Source: UBA5018 sp947463165 (GTDB taxonomy: Bacteria; Cyanobacteriota; Cyanobacteriia; PCC-6307; Cyanobiaceae). From it: a DNA stretch of 64,000 nucleotides. The stretch covers positions 10,900 through 74,899 of the forward strand of contig CALRTY020000018.1 in assembly GCA_943371245.1 (NCBI GenBank), in the 5' to 3' direction. The position numbers and the translations under genes are program-made. The stretch's first letter is position 1. Each line of letters starts with the position of its first letter. This document shows, piece by piece, positions 17,755 to 26,266 of the stretch. Under the pieces are notes generated by a model. That model saw nothing but the letters and a program-made list of their open reading frames with translations. It was not told where the DNA came from and did not search any database.

Positions 17755-18411
17755 TCAGCTTGGGCCCTGCCAACCGGCCAGATGGGCAGCTGATCTGGAA
17801 CGGGCCAAGGTGCGTGCCGCCGGCAGGGCCGGCTCCAGGTGCAGGGAGCTGAACGGCGGTAAGGAGCGGCTACGCAGCCAAGCCCCCCAGCGAAATTCAT
17901 GGAAGGGAATCAAGGGAGCCGCTGCGATCACCCCCTCCTTCTTCAGTTTCCAAACCAGGGAGCGAAAGGGATCGTCCTGCAGGCCCAGCAGGTTGGCGGG
18001 CAGGGCAGCCGGGGGCATTGGACCGACGCCGCGACCATCGTGCAGGTAGAGCCAACCCCGCAGTTGCAATTCCTCCAACACCAGCTTTGGATCCTCGCTG
18101 GCTACCTCCAAGACCACATAGCCAAAGGCGCTAGCCGCCGGTTCCAGCTCCAACAGGGCCCGTAAGCGGTGATGGCGGTCGATCATCCACGCTTCGCCCT
18201 TGGCACTGCGGGCCAGGGGCACGGGCTTGCTGAGCAGATAGCTGCGGCGCTCTTGGCTGGATTCCTCGCCGAAGTCTTTCTGGCGATTGCGAACCTCCGC
18301 CAACCCGACACATAGCTGGGTGGGATGTAGCTGGGCCAGGGGCAGCTCCAGCAAGGGCTGGGCCGGATCTGGGGCCGGCAGGGGCTGAAAGGGCGGCAGC
18401 CGCAGCACCAT
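17755..18411 (-). CDS. ParB-like nuclease-domain protein
   Basis: This 218-residue protein matches the putative ParB-like family (PF08857 type). After the variable N-terminus come LHPTQLCVGLAEVRNRQKDF, then the ParB-type core WMIDRHHRLRALLEL and a C-terminal helical region with KKEGVIAAAPLIPFHEFRW. The function is unknown; a role in chromosome partitioning is not implied, since no ParA or HTH domain is present. It lies between a universal stress gene downstream and an HLIP gene on the same strand. Confidence 0.75.
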   Translation of the reverse strand: MVLRLPPFQPLPAPDPAQPLLELPLAQLHPTQLCVGLAEVRNRQKDFGEESSQERRSYLLSKPVPLARSAKGEAWMIDRHHRLRALLELEPAASAFGYVVLEVASEDPKLVLEELQLRGWLYLHDGRGVGPMPPAALPANLLGLQDDPFRSLVWKLKKEGVIAAAPLIPFHEFRWGAWLRSRSLPPFSSLHLEPALPAARTLARSRSAAHLAGWQGPS

Positions 18412-18469
18412 GAACTACCAGAAAGACGATTACCAGAATGACAGCCTCACCCGAGAGTGCCCCTGGGGA

Positions 18470-18673
18470 TCAACCCTGGCTCAGCAGGGTGCCCAGACCG
18501 ATCTGGTGAAGTATGCCCTGGCCGGTAATGGCCTCGGTGAGCACCCCGATCACAAAGCCGAGCATGGCGGCACGACCGTTAAAAAGCTCGGCGGCCCGCA
18601 GCTGTTCGGCATGGATCTGAGCGGCGGCGGCGTTCTCAAACCAGCTGGCGTCCGACTGGGGGGAACGGGTCAT
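18470..18673 (-). CDS. High-light-inducible protein (HLIP, CAB-like)
   Basis: This 67-residue one-helix protein of the chlorophyll a/b-binding superfamily carries the generic motif AELFNGRAAMLGFVIGVL, including the Glu-x-x-Asn/Gly-Arg chlorophyll-binding pattern. It is followed by TEAITGQGILHQIG. HLIPs bind chlorophyll and carotenoid and protect photosystem assembly under high light. The ATG start (MTRSPQSD) is used; a TTG four codons upstream is possible. Its presence marks the genome as cyanobacterial. Confidence 0.93.
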   Translation of the reverse strand: MTRSPQSDASWFENAAAAQIHAEQLRAAELFNGRAAMLGFVIGVLTEAITGQGILHQIGLGTLLSQG

Positions 18674-18978
18674 GGTGAATTTCAATGAATTACTAACTCA
18701 TTGTAACGAAGATTGTCAAAGGCTTGACCCAGGGGGCTTTTGTGGGTGCGGGTTTCAGCATCCGGCTGTTGACCCTGCCGTCTTTGGTCGGTGTCTTCTG
18801 CCGGCGTCTGTTGCCATTGGCGGGGTGCGGCGCTCGATTGCGGCGGGCGCCTGTTCTGCTGGGCGGCTGCGACACCTGGATGGGCTGCCGCGGCGCCTGG
18901 CTGGTAGTGGCCTGTGATGCGGCCGACAGTCGTCGGGCGGTTTTGCAGCGATAGGGTCCTTTTCAAGCGCATTTGGCC

Positions 18979-20193
18979 ATGCATCCGGCTCCTGGCAATC
19001 CCGACCCCCTTTCCCTGTTGAGCGAAGCGGCCGCTGGCCGCCTCGGCCTGCTGATCTGCGGCCACGGCAGTCGCAATCGCCTGGCGGTGGCCGAGTTTGC
19101 CGAGCTGGCTGGGGCCCTGCGCCAAAGGATGCGGCCGCTGCCCCTGGAGTACGGCTACCTGGAATTTGCCCAGCCGATCCTGCGCGATGGCCTGGAAGCG
19201 CTCAGGGCCCAGGGGGTGCAACACATTCTGGCGGTGCCGGCGATGCTGTTCGCCGCGGGTCATGCCAAAAACGACATCCCCTCGGTACTGAACACCTGGG
19301 CCGCTGAAACCGGTATCCGGGTTGATTACGGCCGTGAGCTGGGGGTGGACCTGAAAATGATCCAGGCCGCCGGCCAGCGCCTGCGGGAGGCGATCGAGCG
19401 GGACGATCAGCAGGCCCTGGCCTCAGGCCAGCAACCAGTACCCCTGCACGACACCCTGCTGGTGGTGGTGGGCCGCGGCTCCTCAGACCCCGATGCCAAC
19501 TCCAATGTGGCCAAGGTGACCCGGATGCTGGTGGAGGGTTTTGGCTTTGGCTGGGGGGAGACCGTCTACTCGGGCGTCACCTTCCCATTGGTGGAGCCAG
19601 GCCTGCGCCACGCCGTCAAGCTGGGCTTCCGGCGCCTGCTGGTGTTCCCCTACTTCCTCTTCTCTGGGGTGCTGGTGAGTCGCATCCGCCAACACACGGA
19701 GCGGGTGGCGGCAGACCATCCCGAGCTTTCCTTTGTGCAAGCCGGCTATTTGGCCCAGGCTGCCGGCGTGCTCGACACCTTCGTGGAGCGGGTTGAGGAG
19801 ATAGTCCGCGGCGATACCAATATGAACTGTTCCCTGTGCAAATACCGGGCTCAGGTGCTTGGCTTTGAAACCGAGGTGGGGGCACCTCAGCACAGTCACC
19901 ATCACCACGTGGAGGGCTTGCCTGAGAGTTGCAACCTCTGTGAAAACGAGTGCACCGGCGCCTGCCAGCCCGATGGCCTGCCGCTACCCCTTGCCGCCGT
20001 GGCTCCAGATCAAAGCGGGGGCACTGGCGATGCCCATCCCGATCACGAGGGTCACCACCATCACGAGGGTCACCACCATCACGAGGGGCATCACGATCCC
20101 AGCAGCCATCACGAGGGGCATCACCATCACCCGGTTTATCCCCACGCCGACCACCCCCTGGGGCCCCGCACCCTGCGCAAAGGCAACGGCTGA
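18979..20193 (+). CDS. cbiX: Sirohydrochlorin cobalto/ferrochelatase CbiX with metal-binding tail
   Basis: This 404-residue long-form CbiX inserts a metal into sirohydrochlorin for cobalamin or siroheme. The first chelatase repeat begins LLICGHGSRNRLAVAEF, with FAAGHAKNDIPSVLN carrying a catalytic His. The second repeat has VVVGRGSSDPDANSN and FPYFLFSGVLV. After about residue 275 comes MNCSLCKYR, matching the MxCxxC Fe-S motif described for some CbiX, then CNLCENECTGAC. A tail repeats HHHEG and EGHHHH several times and ends in HHPVYPHADH. The ATG is preferred to a TTG two codons upstream. It is monocistronic. The tail encodes an imperfect DNA repeat of CACGAGGGTCACCACCAT type. Confidence 0.93.
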   Translation: MHPAPGNPDPLSLLSEAAAGRLGLLICGHGSRNRLAVAEFAELAGALRQRMRPLPLEYGYLEFAQPILRDGLEALRAQGVQHILAVPAMLFAAGHAKNDIPSVLNTWAAETGIRVDYGRELGVDLKMIQAAGQRLREAIERDDQQALASGQQPVPLHDTLLVVVGRGSSDPDANSNVAKVTRMLVEGFGFGWGETVYSGVTFPLVEPGLRHAVKLGFRRLLVFPYFLFSGVLVSRIRQHTERVAADHPELSFVQAGYLAQAAGVLDTFVERVEEIVRGDTNMNCSLCKYRAQVLGFETEVGAPQHSHHHHVEGLPESCNLCENECTGACQPDGLPLPLAAVAPDQSGGTGDAHPDHEGHHHHEGHHHHEGHHDPSSHHEGHHHHPVYPHADHPLGPRTLRKGNG

Positions 20194-20384
20194 GTGGCGG
20201 CACCTGGAGCCAGCTGTATTGAGCAGGAGCAGGAGCCAGGAGCAAGCCTGCCCAGAGCCAACAACCCAGTTAAAGGAGCTCCGCCCAGGCGAGAACCGGG
20301 CCCAGCAAGCGCTCAGATAACTAATCTTTATCTATTTTGCTTTTCCCCGTTTGGCCGAAGATTTCCGCAATCCATGGATCGGTT

Positions 20385-20435
20385 TTCCCCAGGGAATCAA
20401 CTTTGTCCCGCCACTGCAGCTGATTCCCTGGGGAA
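20385..20435. repeat. Perfect 15-bp inverted repeat
   Basis: The arms TTCCCCAGGGAATCA and TGATTCCCTGGGGAA are separated by 21 bp. Each arm is itself nearly palindromic (TTCCC-CA-GGGAA). It is not followed by a T-run, so it is not a typical terminator. It lies in the roughly 410-bp gene-free spacer between cbiX and the DUF2811 gene and could be a protein-binding site or an RNA hairpin. Nothing else is recognisable in that spacer. Confidence 0.7.
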
Positions 20436-20607
20436 TTATCACTTCAGGTGCCGAGGCACTTGACAGGAACCAGCATCTGGATCATGTGCGACCTGTGCGC
20501 TCGATAAGCTGCAGCTCTAGCCAGTGGTGACGGTCTTTCTCAGGCCAGAACGCCGTGATTCCGGCCTGCCCAGCCAACTTTGACTTTTCCCACTCCCACG
20601 TGCCTTA

Positions 20608-21414
20608 GTGGGAAGATCGGCAGGCAGCGAGGGACAACGAATGGGGATGGATCAAAGTCGAATGGAGATGAATCAGTATCGAGAGCAGATGGATAGGGAT
20701 CGAGCGGAGGTGAATCAATTTAAAGCGAATTCGGAGCGACCACGCGGAGATGTGGATCACCCTCGGGTGAACATGGATCAGCCTCGGGTGAATGTGGACA
20801 AGTGTAGTGGGAATATGAATCAACTCCAGATGAATATAGGGCAGTTTCAAGCGGCAAAGGTTCGCCCTCGGGTGGATAAGACCCGGCTTCGGGTTAAAAA
20901 GAATCTGCATCGTGCGGATAGCGATCGACTGCCACAGATTGCATTAAAGTCCGGATCTGGCTCAGTTGGCTTTGCTCTGGAGGGATTATTCAACTTGGAA
21001 CAGTGCCAGCGGGAGGCAAATATTCCTGAAACAATTGGCCTAGAAGCAATTGGCCTAGAAGAAATTGGTCCAGAAGCAATTGGTCCAGAGGCGACTGATC
21101 CGGAAGCAACTGATCCAGCGGTAATTGGTCCGGAAGTGATTGTTGCGGAAGCAATTGGCCTAGATATAATTGGCAGAGATGCAATCGGTCTGGAGGCAAT
21201 TGGCTTGGAAGCAATGGCCGCTGATACAATTAGTTTGGAGGCGGAGTTGCCCGAGGTGCTGTTCGATGGCATGAGGGCGTTCATCGCCGCCAACCCAAGC
21301 TGGGATCAATATTCGCTGATTACCTCGGCACTGGCCTGCTTTCTATTTCAGAATGGCTGTTCAGACAAGTGCGTAACCCAGCACTATCTTGACAGCCTGT
21401 TCAGCCGCAATTGA
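20608..21414 (+). CDS. DUF2811 protein with heptad and pentad repeat extension
   Basis: The C-terminal 60 residues (LEAELPEVLFDGMRAFIAAN, then WDQYSLITSALACFLFQNGC and HYLDSLFSRN) match DUF2811, a small cyanobacterial family of unknown function that normally makes a protein of about 60-70 residues. Upstream, in the same open frame, lie 13 seven-residue units of MDQPRVN type and 14 five-residue units of EAIGL type. An ATG at 21214 (MAADTISLEAE) with GGAA upstream would give a normal-length 66-residue protein, so the repeats may be an untranslated leader. The GTG start given here is the longest possibility. I am confident of the domain and unsure of the start. Confidence 0.6.
   Translation: MGRSAGSEGQRMGMDQSRMEMNQYREQMDRDRAEVNQFKANSERPRGDVDHPRVNMDQPRVNVDKCSGNMNQLQMNIGQFQAAKVRPRVDKTRLRVKKNLHRADSDRLPQIALKSGSGSVGFALEGLFNLEQCQREANIPETIGLEAIGLEEIGPEAIGPEATDPEATDPAVIGPEVIVAEAIGLDIIGRDAIGLEAIGLEAMAADTISLEAELPEVLFDGMRAFIAANPSWDQYSLITSALACFLFQNGCSDKCVTQHYLDSLFSRN
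20647..20919. repeat. 21-bp degenerate tandem array (heptapeptide units)
   Basis: Thirteen 21-bp units lie in register, each encoding a heptad such as MDQSRME, MNQYREQ, VDHPRVN or MDQPRVN. Position 1 is Met/Val/Ile in most, position 2 Asp/Asn, position 3 mostly Gln/Arg, position 5 Arg/Lys. Divergence between units is high, so the array is old or under selection only for pattern. Confidence 0.75.
21028..21237. repeat. 15-bp degenerate tandem array (pentapeptide units)
   Basis: Fourteen 15-bp units encode pentads of the form E-A-I-G-L/P (for example EAIGL, EEIGP, EATDP, EVIVA, DAIGL). The central residue is hydrophobic in most units, as in pentapeptide-repeat proteins, although the sequence is not the classic A(D/N)LxX. 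The array ends right where the DUF2811 domain begins. Confidence 0.75.
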
Positions 21415-21516
21415 AGGGAAGACAACATTGCTGGTATTGGGGGGCAAGCCGAAAGTCTTGTCAGAAGCCCCAGTGACAGCCCCTCCAGAAGCCGCACAAG
21501 CTGAATTAACGAGGTC

Positions 21517-21544
21517 AAAAAAAAAGCGGAGGTGCCACCTCCGC
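21517..21544 (-). terminator. Rho-independent terminator after GMC oxidoreductase
   Basis: Read on the minus strand, an 8-bp stem (GCGGAGGT/ACCTCCGC, 3-nt loop) is followed by nine T residues. It lies about 170 bp beyond the stop of the minus-strand GMC oxidoreductase gene. No other feature is seen in the 300-bp spacer. Confidence 0.7.
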
Positions 21545-21714
21545 CTCGGTTCTCCCTTGCCCGACCCTGTGAAAGGTCGCCCACTGATTTTGCGGATTCA
21601 GCCCCAAAGAGAGTGTGTCCATTGGCACCTTATGGCGACAGCGGTGAGCCATCCCACACATCAACTTTGGACCAAGCCAAGCGGCCGTGGATCAAGCCAA
21701 AAAGCTAATAACGA

Positions 21715-23397
21715 TCAGCCCAGGCGCTGACGGGCCGCGGCCGCCTCGCAGGCCCGCCAGGTGATCGCCATCTCGGTGAGGGTGGGGCTCTGCCAGCCGG
21801 CACTGGGCCAGCAGGCGCCGTCCACCACCAACAGGTTCGGCACCTGCCAGCACTGGTTGAACGGATTCACCACCCCCCGATCGGCCGTTGCCGCCATGCG
21901 GGCACCGCCCAGTTCATGGATGTAATAGCCCGGTGGCGGAGCGTCAGGGCTCACGGCCAGGCTGGTCTTCAACCAGGGCTCCAGCAAAGGCAGTACGAAC
22001 AGGTCTTCAATCGCTCGGATGCAGCCCCCGGCGGCCGACACCACCGCCTGCATGCGCCGATGCATGTGGGCCACCATCCGCCGCTCGTTGTCGCCCCAGC
22101 GCATCGAGATGTGGGGCACCGGCAGGCCCCAGGCATCCACCTGGCCAGCATCGAGGCTCAGTTGGTTGCTGGCCTGGGGCAGCACCTCGCCATGGGCGAT
22201 CAGGAAGCCCACCGCCTCTCCCCGGCGCCGCTGCAGCAGTTGGGGTGGATCAAAGCGTTGCAGAGCTGTCCAGATGCCATAGCCGCGCTGGAAGTCCACC
22301 GGGCCATCCGGCTGGGGGCCGCGGCGGCCCCGGGCGTCGAGCTGCAGGGTGTTGGGGATGAAGCAACTGCCAGCGCCGGATAGTTCGCTCGCTGCAGCGG
22401 CCGGCACATCTGGCAGGGAGAAGAAGCGGGAGGTGGAGATGTGATCCATCAAATAGCGGCCCAGGCAGCCGGAGCCATCCACCAACCCGCCCAGCCGGTG
22501 GCTCTCGCTGGAATGCAACAAGATGCGCAAGCTCTCCAGGGTCGAGGCGCAGAGCACCACCAGCGGTGCGGTCAGCCGCTGCTGCAGCTTGCTGCGCCCA
22601 TCCACCACCACCAGGGATTCGACGCGATCGCCGCTGGCGTTTAGCTCCACATGGCTCACCACAGTCTCGGAGCGCAGCAGCACCCGACCGGTGGCCAGGG
22701 CCCGGGCCAGGGTGACGCCACAACTGCTGGACTTGGGCCAGCCGGGGCCGCGGTGCAGGGGGAAGCCGCGGGAGTGGATCAGCGGCAGCCCCAGCTCCCG
22801 GGCCAGGCTCTGCTGCAGCCGCAGCTCGCCGGGGGTGAAGGCCAGGGGGGGCTGGAGTTGACCGTCCGGCAGCTGGTCCAGGCCATCCCTGCCGCCATGC
22901 ACCCCCAGCAATTGCTCCAGGCGGCTGTAGTAGGGGTCCAGGTCTGCATGGCTAATCGGCCAGCTGGGCCCATGGCCATCGCGCTCAGCGGCTTTGAACT
23001 CGTAATCGGACAGCCGCAGGGTGATCCCCCCCCAGCTGAGGCTTTTACCGCCCACCTGGCGACCGCGGCTCCACAGGAAGGGGGCATCGGCGGGGGTGGT
23101 GTAGGGGTTGGCCCGCTCGTCGGCGAACAGCTCTGGATTCTGTTTCCAGTAGCCGGGGTGGTGTAGCTGGCGGGCGTGCTTGCCGCTGCTCAGATTCACT
23201 ATCCGCCTGAGGCTGTTGAGCGGCTCCGAGCCCAGGGCCTGACCAGCGCTGAGCTGGGGGCCAGCCTCGAGCACCAAAACCTTCAAACCCCGCTCGGCCA
23301 ACACCATCGCGGCCACTCCACCGGTGGCCCCGGAGCCCACCACCACGGCATCGGGGCTAAAGCCCTCGGGCAGGCTGGCATCGGCTGGAAAACCCAT
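21715..23397 (-). CDS. GMC family FAD-dependent oxidoreductase
   Basis: This 560-residue protein of the glucose-methanol-choline oxidoreductase family has an N-terminal FAD fold (VVVGSGATGGVAAMVLAERG, then VLEAGP). The substrate domain contains LSWGGITLRLSDYE. The C-terminal GMC signature has HELGGARM, NLLVVDGACWPSAG and SPTLTEMAI. Family members oxidise alcohols or sugars; the substrate here is unknown. The start is set at MGFPADASL because the longer frame runs into the terminator hairpin of the upstream tRNA. It appears monocistronic with its own terminator. Confidence 0.9.
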   Translation of the reverse strand: MGFPADASLPEGFSPDAVVVGSGATGGVAAMVLAERGLKVLVLEAGPQLSAGQALGSEPLNSLRRIVNLSSGKHARQLHHPGYWKQNPELFADERANPYTTPADAPFLWSRGRQVGGKSLSWGGITLRLSDYEFKAAERDGHGPSWPISHADLDPYYSRLEQLLGVHGGRDGLDQLPDGQLQPPLAFTPGELRLQQSLARELGLPLIHSRGFPLHRGPGWPKSSSCGVTLARALATGRVLLRSETVVSHVELNASGDRVESLVVVDGRSKLQQRLTAPLVVLCASTLESLRILLHSSESHRLGGLVDGSGCLGRYLMDHISTSRFFSLPDVPAAAASELSGAGSCFIPNTLQLDARGRRGPQPDGPVDFQRGYGIWTALQRFDPPQLLQRRRGEAVGFLIAHGEVLPQASNQLSLDAGQVDAWGLPVPHISMRWGDNERRMVAHMHRRMQAVVSAAGGCIRAIEDLFVLPLLEPWLKTSLAVSPDAPPPGYYIHELGGARMAATADRGVVNPFNQCWQVPNLLVVDGACWPSAGWQSPTLTEMAITWRACEAAAARQRLG

Positions 23398-23408
23398 AGG
23401 GCAGACAA

Positions 23409-23438
23409 TAAAAAACCCCGGCAAAATTAATGCCGGGG
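23409..23438 (-). terminator. Terminator following initiator tRNA-Met
   Basis: On the minus strand an 8-bp stem (CCCCGGCA/TGCCGGGG) is followed by a T-run. It lies just downstream of the tRNA and just upstream of the GMC gene start, so it separates the two transcripts. Confidence 0.8.
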
Positions 23439-23461
23439 CAAGAAAGTTAAACGCTGGTATT

Positions 23462-23538
<77 letters not shown>

Positions 23539-23614
23539 GCACCTGTTAAACATACCAGACCACTGACCCAGGACTACTGACCCCAGACCGCTGGCCGGCT
23601 CCGCGCAGCCGGCT

Positions 23615-24583
23615 TCAGGAGCGCAGTTCTCCGGCCACCTCCAGCCGCAGATGGGGCGCCAGCTCCATGAAGCCAGCTCGCATCTCCTCGAGGGTCATCG
23701 GGGTCAGCCAGTCGAGCTGCTCCAGCAGGTGCAGCGCCACGGCGTGCTTGGCCCGGCCGGAGCCGTCCTCCACTTTGATCGCCAGGCCCATGCCCGCCCC
23801 GACGCGACTGAGGCACTGGACGCCCTCGGCGCCGCCCTTGCTGAGCACCTGGCCCAGGCCCCGCCGCATCAGTTCGGTGTCAAAGCGGCCCTCGCCGGCC
23901 ACCAGCTCGGGATGGGCCAGCATCGAGCGGCTCAGGCGCTCCAGATCGGCCTGGCCGCCAGAGCCGAGATGGGCGAACAGCAGGGCCATCTGGGACAGCT
24001 GCAGCTGCAGGGTGGGAGCGCCGCAGTCATCGCGGGCGCTGAGCAGTTCGGCGGCGGGCATGCCGAGCTGCTCGGCCACCCGCTTGAACACCTCCTGCTG
24101 GAGGGGATGGTCGAGTTGCAGGTAGCCCTCCGTGGTCCAGCCCATGCGGCGACAGGTGGCCAGGAATGCGGCATGTTTGCCTGAACAGTTGTGCTCCAAG
24201 GGGCTGGCGCCGCCCATGGGCACCGGACAGCGCAGCTGGTCGGTGTCGATCTCGGCGCTCCAGAGCAGCCGAAAAGCCTCCCGGGCATGGGCCGGAGAAC
24301 CGGCGTGGGAGGCGCAGGCAATCGCCAAGCCCCGCTCGCCGTGGCCGCCCTGATCGGCGGCCCCACTGGCCACGAAGATCGACGCCTGGAAGGGTTTGAG
24401 AGCTGAGCGCACGAAGCTCAGCGACTGGGGATCTCCGGCCTTGAGCAGCACCCGGCCGCGGCTGTCGCACACGGCCGCATGCACCCGATGGCGCGATTCA
24501 ACAATTCCATCGCGCAGCAGCCGCACCTCTAGGGGCGGCGTACCGACACGGCTGGACCCACCGAAGCTGGATGACAGGGTCAT
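23615..24583 (-). CDS. L-asparaginase II family protein
   Basis: This 322-residue protein of the Rhizobium-type asparaginase II family hydrolyses asparagine to aspartate and ammonia. Family motifs visible are RSALKPFQAS (Ser-x-x-Lys catalytic pair), AIACASHAG, PLEHNCSGKHAAFL, ARDDCGAPT and GMGLAIKVEDG. The start is set at the ATG of MTLSSSFGG because the longer frame overlaps the preceding gene. It is the last gene of a four-gene minus-strand block (DUF3318, rsfS, CGLD27, asparaginase), 40 bp after CGLD27. Confidence 0.88.
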   Translation of the reverse strand: MTLSSSFGGSSRVGTPPLEVRLLRDGIVESRHRVHAAVCDSRGRVLLKAGDPQSLSFVRSALKPFQASIFVASGAADQGGHGERGLAIACASHAGSPAHAREAFRLLWSAEIDTDQLRCPVPMGGASPLEHNCSGKHAAFLATCRRMGWTTEGYLQLDHPLQQEVFKRVAEQLGMPAAELLSARDDCGAPTLQLQLSQMALLFAHLGSGGQADLERLSRSMLAHPELVAGEGRFDTELMRRGLGQVLSKGGAEGVQCLSRVGAGMGLAIKVEDGSGRAKHAVALHLLEQLDWLTPMTLEEMRAGFMELAPHLRLEVAGELRS

Positions 24584-24623
24584 GGCAAGGGTTGGCGCTA
24601 AGCGGTGACCCCAGGGGCCTGGT

Positions 24624-25115
24624 TCAAAGAGCCTGACAGAGCCCCGCACCGAGCAACAGGGCGATGGCCATCAAGCCCAGGCCCTGCCGCAGCCGCACCA
24701 GCACGGGCCGCACTTGATGGGTGGCCACCAGCAGGTCCTGCTGGCGCCAAGCCAGGGGTTTGGGCCAGACATGGCCGTCGTACCAACCCGATTCCTCGTA
24801 GTCGACGCTGTCGCTGAGCAGGCGTCTTTGCACATAACTCCAGCCCAGCCACTGGCGCCCCAGCAACAGGCCTGGCAGGGCGATGGCCGCCAAGGCCGCC
24901 AACAGCACCAGCTTGGCTGGATCAGAGCGCAGACTCCAGCTGCCCGTGGCCACGATCAGTGTTAAGGGCAGCAGCAGCAGCCAGCTGATCGCCAGCGGTT
25001 TTAGCAGGCCCGCCAGATCGGTGCTGGGCCAGGCGAAAAACCAAGAATTACAGAGCTGCTGATATTCCTGCAGGGGCCGTTGCTCGGGGGGGACCGGGCA
25101 GCTCACGGCATTCAC
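24624..25115 (-). CDS. CGLD27/Ycf36-like (DUF1230) membrane protein
   Basis: This 163-residue protein of the green-lineage family CGLD27 (DUF1230) has a soluble start with PPEQRPLQEYQQLCNSWFF. Two transmembrane helices follow (about 40-58 and 70-85). The conserved block LGWSYVQRRLLSDSVDYEES leads into WYDGHVWPKP, and a final hydrophobic helix closes the protein. The family is linked to iron or photosynthesis acclimation in algae; the molecular function is not established. It lies 3 bp after the rsfS stop. Confidence 0.9.
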   Translation of the reverse strand: MNAVSCPVPPEQRPLQEYQQLCNSWFFAWPSTDLAGLLKPLAISWLLLLPLTLIVATGSWSLRSDPAKLVLLAALAAIALPGLLLGRQWLGWSYVQRRLLSDSVDYEESGWYDGHVWPKPLAWRQQDLLVATHQVRPVLVRLRQGLGLMAIALLLGAGLCQAL

Positions 25116-25118
25116 GAA

Positions 25119-25526
25119 TCAAGACCCGGGTAGCTGGGGTGAGCTTAGGTAGCGCTCCTGCTGGCCGTGGCCCCAGAAGGCCTCCAGGTCGTAGTAGGCG
25201 CGCTCCGAGGGGGTGAGCACATGCACGATTAACTCGCCGTAATCCAGCAGCACCCAGCTGCCCTCGCGCTGGCCCTCCCGGCGCAGGGGCAGGCGACCGA
25301 TCTCCTCCTCCAGCTTCTCTTCCACCGAGCGGGCGACGGCGCGCACCTGCACATCGGAAAGACCGCTGCAGATTACGAACCAGTCGGCCAGGGAGCTCAC
25401 CTCATCCACCCGGATCAGCCGGATGTCGACGGCCTTGCGGTCGTCACAGGCTTCTGCCGCCAGGCGCGCCAGGGCTTCGCTGTCCAGGGCCCGGGCGGGC
25501 GGGGCTTCAGCCATAGACATTCTCAC
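25119..25526 (-). CDS. rsfS: Ribosome silencing factor RsfS
   Basis: This 135-residue RsfS/Iojap protein binds ribosomal protein L14 and blocks subunit joining when nutrients are short. The core is visible as KAVDIRLIRVDEVSSLADWF, VICSGLSDVQVRAVARSVEE, then GSWVLLDYGELIVHVL and ERAYYDLEAFWG. Its start overlaps the end of the DUF3318 gene by 20 bp, a coupled pair, and CGLD27 follows after 3 bp. Confidence 0.95.
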   Translation of the reverse strand: MRMSMAEAPPARALDSEALARLAAEACDDRKAVDIRLIRVDEVSSLADWFVICSGLSDVQVRAVARSVEEKLEEEIGRLPLRREGQREGSWVLLDYGELIVHVLTPSERAYYDLEAFWGHGQQERYLSSPQLPGS

Positions 25527-26142
25527 TGCTCACAGATTGGCGGGAACCCTGCTGCTGAGCCATCTCGGCGCGGGCTTTACCAGCACTCTTGCGCAGTGCC
25601 TCCAGGCGGTCTTCGTAAAAGGTGCGTTTTTTCTTCTTGCGGGTCTGCTCCACCAACTCCTTGAGCGCTCCCCCCAGGCTCTTGTAGGCGTTCGGCAAGC
25701 TGTAGCCAAACCGGCAGGCCAGGTCGATGGCGCGCTCATCGGCCTCGATGGCGTCGCGCAGCCGCTTTTCTGAATTGTTCTTTACGTAGAGGCGGTAGCC
25801 GGAGAAGCCGGACAGCCCCACGGCCAGCAACAGCAGCAGGCCGTCCTGCACCCACAGCTCGCCGATGGCACCGCCGATGCCGATGGCCAGCGCCGCCATC
25901 TCCCAGCCATCGCGGGGCACCGCATCGTTCTGGATGCGGCCCACCTCGTGCCAGAACAACAGGTTGCGGTGGTCTAGGGCCAGGGCGTCCCATTTCTCCA
26001 GGTCCACCTGGATTTCCACCTCATCGCGGCCGATTTCTTCGATCGTGATCAGCGGCGGCTCCACGGAGGCGGCTGCTTCCACGAAAACCCAGCTCTGCAT
26101 TTCCGGGGGCAAGAGCCCCTTCAGGCGCTGGAGTTCACTCAT
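25507..26142 (-). CDS. DUF3318 membrane protein
   Basis: This 211-residue cyanobacterial protein (DUF3318) has an acidic N-terminal domain containing DALALDHRNLLFWHEVGRIQ. A hydrophobic stretch of about 45 residues follows (AALAIGIGGAIG to LLLLLAVGLSGFSGY), and a basic C-terminal helix contains ELVEQTRKKKKRTFYEDRLE. The function is unknown. It is the first gene of the block with rsfS and is divergent from carB, with about 125 bp between for both promoters. Confidence 0.85.
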   Translation of the reverse strand: MSELQRLKGLLPPEMQSWVFVEAAASVEPPLITIEEIGRDEVEIQVDLEKWDALALDHRNLLFWHEVGRIQNDAVPRDGWEMAALAIGIGGAIGELWVQDGLLLLLAVGLSGFSGYRLYVKNNSEKRLRDAIEADERAIDLACRFGYSLPNAYKSLGGALKELVEQTRKKKKRTFYEDRLEALRKSAGKARAEMAQQQGSRQSVSSENVYG

Positions 26143-26266
26143 TACCTGGGTTCACTCACCGATGCTGGGCTCAGGTTAGCCATGTTCGCAGCAAGCTTGG
26201 AAAAAGCTCACCAGGGGGGAGGGGAGGCATGAGAGGCTAGGCAGGTTTGGCCTACAGACCTCGCCC

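Noticed and set aside
20647..21237. CRISPR-like array
   Set aside because: Units are contiguous without spacers, diverge gradually and stay in frame, so they are tandem peptide-coding repeats.
23398..23424. Longer start for the GMC oxidoreductase
   Set aside because: The extra nine codons run into the tRNA terminator hairpin; the internal ATG fits the family better.
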